A stretch of DNA of 64,000 nucleotides from Hermatobates lingyangjiaoensis (lineage: Eukaryota > Arthropoda > Insecta > Hemiptera > Hermatobatidae). Under the pieces are notes generated by a model. It searched no databases. It was given only the letters and a program-made list of their open reading frames with translations, and had not been told where the DNA came from. How positions within the stretch are numbered: position 1 is the first letter of the stretch; each line of letters begins with the position of its first letter. Location of the stretch: contig JAPFBL010000002.1 of assembly GCA_026182355.1 (NCBI GenBank), positions 186,001-250,000 on the forward strand, given 5' to 3'. Of this stretch, positions 59,501 through 64,000 are shown piece after piece. The position numbers were made by a program, and so were the translations under genes.

Positions 59501-62500
59501 CTCAACTTACCTATCTATTCATTATTTAATTATCCAAACGTTACATTGCTTACATCCATTCAAAATTAGTTATATTATTAAGCAATGATTTTATCCAAAA
59601 AAAGTTTATTTTTTTTATTTTTTACAGTAAAATGTGAGGACCTGAACTCAATCTGTCTTTCTCTCAGTATGTAAACTTATATTTACATAATGTATCAATC
59701 GTGTGCAACTTTCAGCCTATTATGGCTGCCATACTCTTAGAAAGTGTTAGGTACATTCATTCGAAATGGTTATTTAATTAGGTACAGTAATAGATATTAC
59801 ACTGTATATTACCACTGCTATAAGTTTAAAGTAAAAAAGACAACGTTGATCAGTTTGTCTTTGAAGTGATACCAGATTTTGACAGGACGAAACTGTGGCA
59901 GGAACCGCAAGTTATGAAAGCAATAGGAAGACCATTCAGAGAGGACACATGAGTTGGTTCATTGAAAGTTTTAATCTTCACGCCAAGTCCAAGTTGGCCG
60001 AACTCGTTGCAACCCCAACTATACAAGTCACCATCTAGAAACACAAAAATTTTTATGATTTAAAAAAAATTCTCTTCTAAAATATAAGATCTGAGTTGAA
60101 ATTGTAATGTTTTATATATTTCATCAATTTCCTTTAAATGAAACAAAAGTGAGATAAAGGAATACATCGATTATAACTGTTATTGTGCTATTACTACCAC
60201 GAATATCCCGTGAAAATGGAGAATAGGTTTGGTTAGGTTGCAGTGGCCGTCCCAAGAGAGAACGCACTTAGGCCACAAGTCGGCCCCTTGTGATACCACA
60301 TAACAAAAAGGGCTATTCTCCCCCGTCGCCGGTCACTCGAACCATCTTGAGAGAACAATAAGTTTAATAAGATCCCTGATATCAGTGGATGCTAAGTTCT
60401 CAAGATTGTCAAACAAGTATTCTCCTAATGTTACCTTCCTTCTTTGACCCAAACTAGGGCAATGGCAAAGAAAATTAGGAACTGACTCTTCCTCACTTTG
60501 GTAAGCTCTGCAAATATCACTTGCCTCCAGACCTCCCACCCCAAACTGGTGACATGCTTTCCTGTTAGCCAATGTCCAGTGCAAACAGCAATCACATTGG
60601 CCACCATATCTCCACTCACAGAAAGAAACTCTTTAGTCCTTCTGAAATTGCAAGAAGGTCATCGTTGTTTCGAAATGAGACACGTGTCCCAGTTACATCT
60701 TTAGTTAACATGGTCGCTGATACTTTGACTAATCCAAAGTTTACATGTAGAGAGTGGGACTCCAGAATGATAAAGAATATCCTGTGTCAAAAGGAAAGTG
60801 CTAGATAAAATGGAGAATAATCAATGGAGGAAATAAATTACTGCTGAAAAGGAATTTTTGATTTGTTACTTTTTTATATGAAGGATGAAAAGAACGATTT
60901 AAGGTGAATTATAAGTATGTATTTCTCAAGAATGCCCTCCTCTAAGGATGCATGACATGAGTATGAGATGTATTAGTGCCAGTTCTGTTTAGAATATCCA
61001 ATATCATAAGATTATTTTATTTTCTATTGGTAGGATTTAAAGGAAAAACATATCTTATGAAAATGATTCAAACAAAATACTAACAAATTGTGTATACCTA
61101 TAACATCTCTTACAAGCATGTGCATTATGAATACTCCACAGAACAATGACTTATTCAAAAAGTGCAGTTTCTGATCTTTTAGAATAAAAATTTTTCCTTT
61201 GTAACAGCATTTATGGTTAAATGAATTTAATACGGTAAAATATAATTAATTCTAATAGACAGAATCATCATATTTACTCTTATTAATAATTTAAAATAAA
61301 TATTAAAGACCTTGGTTACTACAACCTAAGTTTGAAACTATATAAAAAAAACATAATTAAACAAACTAATACTACACCAAAGAGGAAAATATTAGGTGTA
61401 TATGACTTGTAAATCGTTTGTTTAGAACCGTAAAGATATTTGTCTAGGAAAGAATATTTAAAAAAGAATTAACTAAACATCACAGGACCCCGAAAATGCT
61501 GGTTTACTTCCTCGAAGGCCTTCATGTAGTAAGGAACCGCTCTGTTAGAATACATTTCTTGGTATTTCAGCAATGAATCAACTTTTCAATCTAACAACTT
61601 ATGTTTCAATTCATAACTCCAAAGTTTTATTTGATAGCAATACTTTGCATAATCAAGTAGTTGGAATTAGACAATAAGACACAATTATCACTCAGATCTA
61701 GCTAACCAGTTCCCAACTCGACCACCCAGGACCACTTACACCGAATCCGTGCAACACCAGTTGAGGAATTCTTGATCTGTGCAAACTCGACGAGAGACGC
61801 CACTCACCACGCGCTGACGCCTTTTTCACAACGGAAGAAGTGATAGTGATTTCGTGCTTCTATACTGATCAGTATGCTGACAAATGATTCAAATACTACG
61901 AAAGGTAGGGAAAATTATCCTACATTTTAATGTTACAATTTACAGATTGTTTGTCTCTTTTAACAATCATTATAGGGTCAGCAAGTATATAACTGATTCA
62001 TTATTTTAAATCTATTACAATACAACATCTCAAATTTCATCAAAGTCAAGTAACACTAAGCCAGGATGGTTTTCAGAAGGTTCAAACACAGAAAGCCTGC
62101 ACTTGAACAAACTGCCAAATACCATCGCTTCTGCAGTGCTAATATAAGCTTGGTTATGGCTTCAGATTACTATAACGTGGAGATGGAGCCCAATAACTAG
62201 TTTTGTTCCAATTAAAAACAATATGTCGAAACTACAATAATCGATGTATTATTGTATTATTACAATATGTATGTACATATTATACATTATGTATCACAAT
62301 TAATAAGCATTAATTGTGATTTTTCAGATTACATATAATGAAGGCAAAATCAATTATAAAACCAACAATTTCATTCATAGAGACTTCCTCTTTTACATGT
62401 AAATATAAAAACAAAGTTGTATTACTATTTGTCAGAGCCAAACAATGTCTGTAGCCACAAGAAATTTGTATAACATGGCAGGTTGCAAGACGGCGCACCA

Positions 62501-63962
62501 ACTGAGGTCTAGAAATATACTGGGCTTCTGGTGTAGGGAAACCTAAAACATTATTGTAACTTTCAACTTTTAAACAAATTTATGAAAGGATCATCATGTT
62601 AAAACGTATATCCAGAGTAAAAAAAAACCCAAAGAGTGGTCTACACTCAACTTTACTATAAGTAAACCCATCATAAAGCAAAAATTACCAATCACAAAAT
62701 CGGATATGTACAGATAATCAAAAAATAACATTAGCAACACAAATTGAAATTAACTATTAATCAAATTAATAAATGGAACGAAAGATCAGCAATGTGATCT
62801 GAGAAGTTTTCAATTAAGTAGGTAAAGTTTATTTAATTATATAGTTAATAAGTGTTGATTATCATTTCAGAGAGTTTATAAAAATAATAAATAGCAGGTA
62901 ACACAAACTGAAATAAGTCATTAATCTAATCATTAATTAAAGGAATTATAAATTATGTAATCTTAAGAGTTATCAATTAGGGAAGCAGAATTAGAGTAAT
63001 TAATTATGGTTATTTTAATTATAACACTAATAATTTTATTACAAAATAAAGTAAAGAGCAATGAAGACAGATAAATGATCTATTAATATTAAAGAAATAT
63101 TGCTTCTGCACACTTCTTATCAATAAAGTTCCTAAGTATTCTGAAATCAGTGGACCTCTGAATTTGTCTTCGTTATAGGGAAAAGTTGTTACTATTCTCA
63201 ATGACAAAAATGTCTCCCTCATTCAGAAAACATTTTTGCCTAGTACAAACTAACCTCTGTAATTAATATAATCATACAACAACTTTCAAGGTTTATTAAT
63301 TCATGATTCAATTAAAAATTGCAGCCATAGAAGTCAAATAAGTAAAGCAGTAACACATTTTATTACTCATTCCAATTTATACTTTCTCAAGTAAGATTTC
63401 AACTAATTTAACTGTAAAAATAATCACTAATTTTAAAAAGCAATCCAATACCTAGTTGTCCGTGAGAGTTTGAGCCCCAAGTATATACTTGACCCCATTC
63501 ATTCAGACCTACTGAGTGTGATTCACTTGCCACAATGTCAGTCATTGAGAATGATTCTAAATTCTGTACCAGTTCTACAAAACAAAGGAAAGTCGTCACA
63601 AAATATTACACGCTATATTAGAAATGAAGCACCAAAAAAATAAAAAAATAAAACTCACGAAATCTGGTCCGAAGTTCATTATGTCCTAGTTGACCATAAT
63701 CATTGTTCCCACAAGAATATACCTTACCATTTTTTGTCAGTAATAAAGTATGAAATTTGCCGCAAGAAACTAGAAAAGTATTATACATTAATCTTTAGAA
63801 TGTACTATAAATCTTATTTTTCTGAGGATGAATCTTCACTTTTTTTAATATTGCTGATGTCTTCAAATTGAGCTTCAACTGGAGTAAATATATGTTGATC
63901 CTCTACGCCACCTAATCCTAGCTCTCCATTGGACGTATTCCCCCAACAATACATTTTCCCAC
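35413..63962 (-). CDS. Herc4: HERC4-type HECT E3 ubiquitin ligase (21 exons, nearly complete)
   Basis: E3 ligase that takes ubiquitin from an E2 as a thioester on the HECT cysteine and passes it to substrates. Reading the minus strand, 21 exons join with matching phases at all 20 junctions, giving about 1036 codons; the HERC3/HERC4 family is about 1050. Order: RCC1 repeats in exons 1-8 (about residues 1-374, with repeated YxWGxNxxGQLG-like signatures), a helical linker in exons 9-14 (375-660), HECT domain in exons 15-21 (about 700-1036). The catalytic Cys is in [10 protein letters not shown], 33 residues from the C-terminus, and the protein ends GFSLV. Lack of other domains and the length argue for HERC3/4 rather than HERC1/2; HERC4 is the usual insect name, HERC3 is not excluded. 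Introns range from under 100 bases to 5.4 kb and carry many transposons, yet no coding exon is interrupted. The promoter lies outside the window. Confidence 0.93.
37078..37095. repeat. Poly(G) tract next to a repeat end
   Basis: About 16 consecutive G in an otherwise AT-rich HERC4 intron (between exons 20 and 21), followed by GTACCCCTGGTTGGGAATCC, which resembles the complement of a hAT-type end (GGATTCCCAACCAGGGG). No partner end was found. Confidence 0.6.
37946..38136 (-). CDS. Herc4: HERC4 exon 20 (HECT hinge and C-lobe)
   Basis: [19 protein letters not shown], then [20 protein letters not shown] and [12 protein letters not shown], the classic HECT FWxxxxxxxxxxKxxFLxFxTGxxRxPxxG block. 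Splices to exon 21 within AVK-ILIQ. Confidence 0.96.
38366..38622 (+). mobile_element. tRNA-derived SINE, full copy
   Basis: A tRNA-like head carries an A box TAGCTCAGTGG (38375-38385) and a B box GGTTCGATACC (38419-38429), spaced as in a tRNA. It is followed by a 190-base body (CCCGAGCCTGTACGATGTCAG, ACTCGTTAAAGATCCCTACT, CCCAATGTAGAATCA). The body recurs at 18540 and 44991. The head folds too poorly past the anticodon arm to be a working tRNA. It lies in the HERC4 intron between exons 19 and 20. Confidence 0.8.
38794..38942 (-). CDS. Herc4: HERC4 exon 19 (HECT)
   Basis: [20 protein letters not shown], then [14 protein letters not shown], the YVDxYxDxxxN and LFxPxELxxxxxG motifs. The final Gly codon is split with exon 20. 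Confidence 0.95.
39009..39158 (-). CDS. Herc4: HERC4 exon 18 (HECT)
   Basis: [20 protein letters not shown] then [10 protein letters not shown], matching GLQxLLDYxxDDIExxFCLxF of HERC HECT domains. Donor and acceptor phases fit exons 17 and 19. Confidence 0.93.
39617..40025. mobile_element. PLE terminal-repeat pair, inverted, about 190-bp arms
   Basis: The left arm (about 39617-39815, minus) and right arm (about 39843-40025, plus) are longer copies of the same PLE end, including the 3'UTR words for AGGGTGAAAGTGCA on both sides. The pair is nested in the hAT element 39411-40377, inside a HERC4 intron. The minus arm keeps an intact hammerhead core; the plus arm reads CTGTCAA and is broken. Confidence 0.78.
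39680..39739 (-). ncRNA. Hammerhead-like motif, minus arm of inverted PLE pair
   Basis: Minus strand: GGG (39737-39739) and GACT (39728-39731), then CTGACGA (39721-39727), an imperfect stem II, GAAA (39699-39702), GATCTT, then AGTC (39689-39692) and CCC (39680-39682). Stem I and the core are intact. Stem II is weaker than in the 10.8-kb copy. It is in the sense orientation of the HERC4 primary transcript. Confidence 0.45.
41644..41776 (-). CDS. Herc4: HERC4 exon 17 (HECT N-lobe, E2-binding region)
   Basis: [20 protein letters not shown], then LYKKLL and [11 protein letters not shown](R). It supplies the [27 protein letters not shown] block of the HECT N-lobe between exons 16 and 18. Two bases, 43 codons, two bases, in phase with both. 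Confidence 0.93.
42009..42130 (+). repeat. Minisatellite, ~4.6 x 26 bp
   Basis: Units of AATGGGCCGAGGATTGCATA + CTAGTG start at 42009, 42035, 42061, 42087 and 42113, with one to three differences each. HERC4 intron between exons 16 and 17. Confidence 0.92.
42351..42383. repeat. Hairpin, perfect 13-bp stem
   Basis: AGAGGGATATTTG, a 7-base loop, then CAAATATCCCTCT. HERC4 intron between exons 16 and 17. Confidence 0.85.
42530..44750 (+). mobile_element. Decayed LINE (endonuclease-reverse transcriptase type)
   Basis: Conceptual frames across stops and shifts resemble the reverse transcriptase of the arthropod endonuclease-RT LINEs. At 42820-42960 they match the ...FYKRLYK / [11 protein letters not shown] region. 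At 43130-43400 they match the RT fingers (LYKK, RPISLL-like, [15 protein letters not shown]) and an AFDS-like motif. At 44310-44700 they match the C-terminal part ([30 protein letters not shown]). No long ORF survives. A 220-base segment (42705-42960) is repeated at 43935-44160. It lies in the HERC4 intron between exons 16 and 17, antisense to the gene. Confidence 0.7.
44991..45165 (+). mobile_element. SINE body fragment, same family as 38366
   Basis: CGTCCCTCGAAGAGGACGTT, CCGAGCCTGTACGGTGTCAG and ACTCGTTAAAGATCCCTGCT, then CCCAATGTAGAAT. The head is missing. It lies in the large HERC4 intron between the LINE relic and the hAT relic. Confidence 0.65.
45543..47140 (-). mobile_element. hAT transposon relic with transposase pseudogene
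   Basis: Left end CAGTGGTGGGATTCAAAT at 45543. Right end (minus) TGATTTAATTCAGCCTGTTC near 47138 resembles the left end of the MITE at 32636. The body is a transposase pseudogene read on the minus strand. It is flanked by a rough 8-base similarity (GCCTATAT / GCCTTATA). Inserted in the HERC4 intron between exons 16 and 17. Confidence 0.72.
45888..46860 (-). pseudogene. hAT-family transposase pseudogene (KIAA1586/ZNF862-like)
   Basis: The C-terminal piece 45888-46133 reads [20 protein letters not shown], then [14 protein letters not shown], the hAT C-terminal dimerisation motif ([15 protein letters not shown]). Upstream frames over stops show [20 protein letters not shown] and [20 protein letters not shown], matching the DUF4371-type hAT transposases. 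Multiple stops and frameshifts make it non-functional. Confidence 0.75.
47233..47410 (-). CDS. Herc4: HERC4 exon 16 (HECT N-lobe)
   Basis: [19 protein letters not shown] and [10 protein letters not shown], with the HECT hallmark GExAxDxGGxxxEFF. It is followed by a 5.4-kb intron carrying a hAT relic, a SINE fragment and a LINE. Confidence 0.95.
47476..47652 (-). CDS. Herc4: HERC4 exon 15 (start of HECT)
   Basis: [18 protein letters not shown], then [19 protein letters not shown], the family's xLxVxRENLVxDTLREL entry into the HECT N-lobe. 59 codons in phase 0. Confidence 0.93.
47653..49083. other. HERC4 intron, exon 14-15, part without recognised element
   Basis: Between exon 15 and the 49.1-kb repeat. 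AT-rich, no assignable sequence. Confidence 0.6.
49084..50218 (+). repeat. Dispersed repeat with internal ~133-bp tandem units, copy 2
   Basis: Same ends and 5' section as copy 1, but four tandem units (core at about 49587, 49720, 49852 and 49985). It lies in the HERC4 intron between exons 14 and 15, ending 180 bases before exon 14. The short ORF at 49558-49815 is just two repeat units. Confidence 0.8.
50401..50487 (-). CDS. Herc4: HERC4 exon 14 (linker, 29 codons)
   Basis: [20 protein letters not shown] then LLQTDQSLQ, the highly conserved YPFxFDAxAKTxLLQTDxxxQ motif just before the HECT domain. Exactly 87 bases in phase 0 at both ends, with acceptor ctgtttcag and donor gtaatt. A plus-strand ORF overlapping here is a shadow. 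Confidence 0.92.
52061..52246 (-). CDS. Herc4: HERC4 exon 13 (linker)
   Basis: Begins [15 protein letters not shown] and includes [20 protein letters not shown] then [12 protein letters not shown], matching the family's PYExFYxPEIxDxVDIxxDYxRW. The donor assigned (AAG/gttcaa) is weak, but it alone keeps phase 0 for exon 14. The frame runs on to a stop near 52025, so a retained-intron truncation would be possible. Confidence 0.87.
52333..52439 (-). CDS. Herc4: HERC4 exon 12 (linker)
   Basis: [20 protein letters not shown] and then [11 protein letters not shown], the WWxxLxxxYFxRLIxIYK segment of the linker. It is only 107 bases long, with phases 2 then 0 consistent with exons 11 and 13. Confidence 0.9.
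52544..52730 (-). CDS. Herc4: HERC4 exon 11 (linker)
   Basis: [20 protein letters not shown] then [13 protein letters not shown], the family's SxPPDVExLRxYLxLPxxHEF region. Ends with a G completed to Ala by exon 12. Confidence 0.92.
52943..53672. repeat. Long palindrome, two ~345-bp arms, flanked by 9-bp duplication
   Basis: Left arm 52943-53288 and right arm 53312-53661 are reverse complements with only a few differences, around a 23-base spacer. AATATTCAC occurs on both sides (52934-52942 and 53673-53681), so the whole unit inserted as one piece. No ORF. Each arm carries CCTGAGGAGGACAT...ATGTCGAAACG or a decayed version, resembling the hammerhead-like core of PLE ends, so it may be an inverted terminal pair from a second PLE family. 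It lies in the HERC4 intron between exons 10 and 11. Confidence 0.85.
54632..54996. mobile_element. hAT-like MITE, about 365 bp
   Basis: Left end CAGTGACGTACAGTGAGGG. The right end (minus) TAGTGACGTGCAGTAAAGGG is an imperfect inverted copy. CATAATAT / CATTAAAA may be remnants of a target duplication. It lies in the HERC4 intron between exons 10 and 11; the ORF spanning its right end is not a gene. Confidence 0.55.
55707..55875 (-). CDS. Herc4: HERC4 exon 10 (linker)
   Basis: [17 protein letters not shown] and [11 protein letters not shown] match the HERC3/4 linker pattern (VFSSxxCLNGSFL, then HGVDL). Donor at CTT/gtaatc in phase 0 leads to VMQCVF of exon 11 across a 3-kb intron. Confidence 0.9.
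56373..56494 (-). CDS. Herc4: HERC4 exon 9 (linker)
   Basis: Begins [10 protein letters not shown] and ends KPVNQDLL(T). This is the start of the helical linker after the propeller. It is conserved mainly in length, and is supported by an acceptor and donor that fit both neighbours. It is too short (40 codons) to stand out as an ORF. Confidence 0.85.
56495..57865. other. HERC4 intron between exons 8 and 9
   Basis: AT-rich, no element or ORF recognised. Confidence 0.65.
57866..58070 (-). CDS. Herc4: HERC4 exon 8 (last RCC1 repeat)
   Basis: [20 protein letters not shown] then GQLGTKQW, and [15 protein letters not shown], the last blade of the propeller with the family's FGLGGxGQLGT signature. 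The reading frame stays open past the donor at AAT/gtaact, but only that donor leaves the phase needed by exon 9. Confidence 0.92.
58641..58771 (-). CDS. Herc4: HERC4 exon 7 (RCC1 repeat)
   Basis: [19 protein letters not shown] and VIQISTGR, an RCC1 blade. Starts in phase 0 and ends with CG, completed to Arg by the first base of exon 8. Confidence 0.92.
58854..59005 (-). CDS. Herc4: HERC4 exon 6 (RCC1 repeat)
   Basis: [19 protein letters not shown] and [14 protein letters not shown], a canonical RCC1 blade. Two bases plus 50 codons, ending in phase 0. Confidence 0.92.
59006..59872. other. HERC4 intron between exons 5 and 6
   Basis: Contains a C/T-rich low-complexity patch at about 59160-59480. 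No gene seen. Confidence 0.6.
59873..60034 (-). CDS. Herc4: HERC4 exon 5 (RCC1 repeat)
   Basis: [17 protein letters not shown] followed by [14 protein letters not shown], a full RCC1 blade. Acceptor tttctag and donor gtatca. The split Gly codon is completed by exon 6. Confidence 0.92.
60230..60810 (-). mobile_element. I-like LINE 3' fragment (RNase H tail)
   Basis: Minus frame 60333-60584 reads [14 protein letters not shown], then [20 protein letters not shown] and [11 protein letters not shown], the Cys-His-rich segment ending I/Jockey-type LINE polyproteins. Downstream (60230-60300) is GGTTGCAGTGGCCGTCC... ACTTAGGCCA on the plus strand, at the expected 3' UTR end. Upstream to 60810 the frame is broken. 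It is in a HERC4 intron between exons 4 and 5, sense to the gene. Confidence 0.72.
60811..62425. other. HERC4 intron between exons 4 and 5, part beyond the LINE
   Basis: AT-rich, with a GC-richer patch at 61680-61870 that could be element debris. Nothing assigned. Confidence 0.55.
62426..62542 (-). CDS. Herc4: HERC4 exon 4 (RCC1 repeat)
   Basis: Contains [19 protein letters not shown] and [13 protein letters not shown], the second half of an RCC1 blade. It ends with an A that joins AT of exon 5 to make Asn (N-GDLYSWG). The following intron is 2.4 kb and holds an I-like LINE fragment. Confidence 0.9.
63452..63574 (-). CDS. Herc4: HERC4 exon 3 (RCC1 repeat)
   Basis: Reads [20 protein letters not shown] and then [13 protein letters not shown], an RCC1 blade. 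It begins with AA completing Gln from exon 2 and ends with the G of a Gly codon finished by exon 4. Confidence 0.9.
63659..63769 (-). CDS. Herc4: HERC4 exon 2 (RCC1 repeat)
   Basis: Reads [20 protein letters not shown] then [10 protein letters not shown], an RCC1 blade (SCG-H-LLLT and GxVYxxGxNxxGQLG). The exon has two bases, 36 codons and one base, in phase with both neighbours. Confidence 0.9.
63840..63962 (-). CDS. Herc4: HERC4 exon 1 in this window (first RCC1 blade)
   Basis: Reads (G)[10 protein letters not shown] then GELGLGG, the start of the first RCC1 repeat. HERC3/4 proteins begin almost exactly at this point, so the Met at 63954 could be the initiator, with a 5'UTR intron ending at the AG before 63962. 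Alternatively a short upstream exon supplies a few residues, because the exon opens with two bases of a split codon. The donor follows a run of seven A (gtgaag) and completes Ile with the next exon. Confidence 0.85.
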
Positions 63963-64000
63963 CTGCAATTAATATATAACTATATGGAAAACAATTAATA

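Overview
AT-rich, intron-rich animal nuclear DNA, most likely from an arthropod. There are no bacterial features. The window holds parts of two conserved protein-coding genes transcribed toward each other, separated by about 10.6 kb. Their introns and flanks are crowded with old transposable elements. The species cannot be fixed from the sequence; the element mix (Penelope-like, BEL/Pao, I-like and endonuclease-RT LINEs, hAT, Tc1/mariner, a tRNA-headed SINE) fits an arthropod.

Left half, + strand: four exons (14417-14529, 17675-17872, 21978-22128, 24467-24777) form the 3' part of a gene for a SASH1/SAMSN1-type adaptor with an SH3 domain followed by a SAM domain (the insect SKIP-like family). 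Upstream exons were not found between 1 and 14416. A candidate poly(A) signal lies at 24918.

Right half, - strand: 21 exons running from 63962 down to 35413 encode an almost complete HERC4-type E3 ubiquitin ligase (about 1035 residues: N-terminal RCC1 repeats, a linker, and a C-terminal HECT domain with its catalytic Cys). All 20 exon junctions agree in phase and no frame is broken. The first coding exon may or may not lie beyond base 64000. A poly(A) signal lies about 22 bases after the stop.

Between and inside the genes: a long-TIR element (1.92-3.04 kb), a Tc1-like relic (about 4.15-4.4 kb), two copies of a 1-kb repeat built on 133-bp monomers (8.97 and 49.1 kb), a Penelope-like retroelement (PLE) with a GIY-YIG nuclease fragment and a hammerhead-like 3' end (9.96-10.88 kb), two further loci that are inverted pairs of the same PLE end (19.9 and 39.6 kb), a BEL/Pao protease fragment (18.1 kb), several hAT elements (18.7, 23.1, 32.6, 39.4, 45.5, 54.6 kb), a mariner relic (29.5 kb), a decayed LINE (42.5-44.75 kb), an I-like LINE tail (60.2 kb) and a three-copy SINE family. 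The feature that most repays a second look is the set of inverted, hammerhead-like retroelement ends, two of them inside HERC4 introns. Close behind is a 345-bp-arm near-perfect palindrome (52943-53672) flanked by a 9-bp duplication, also in a HERC4 intron.
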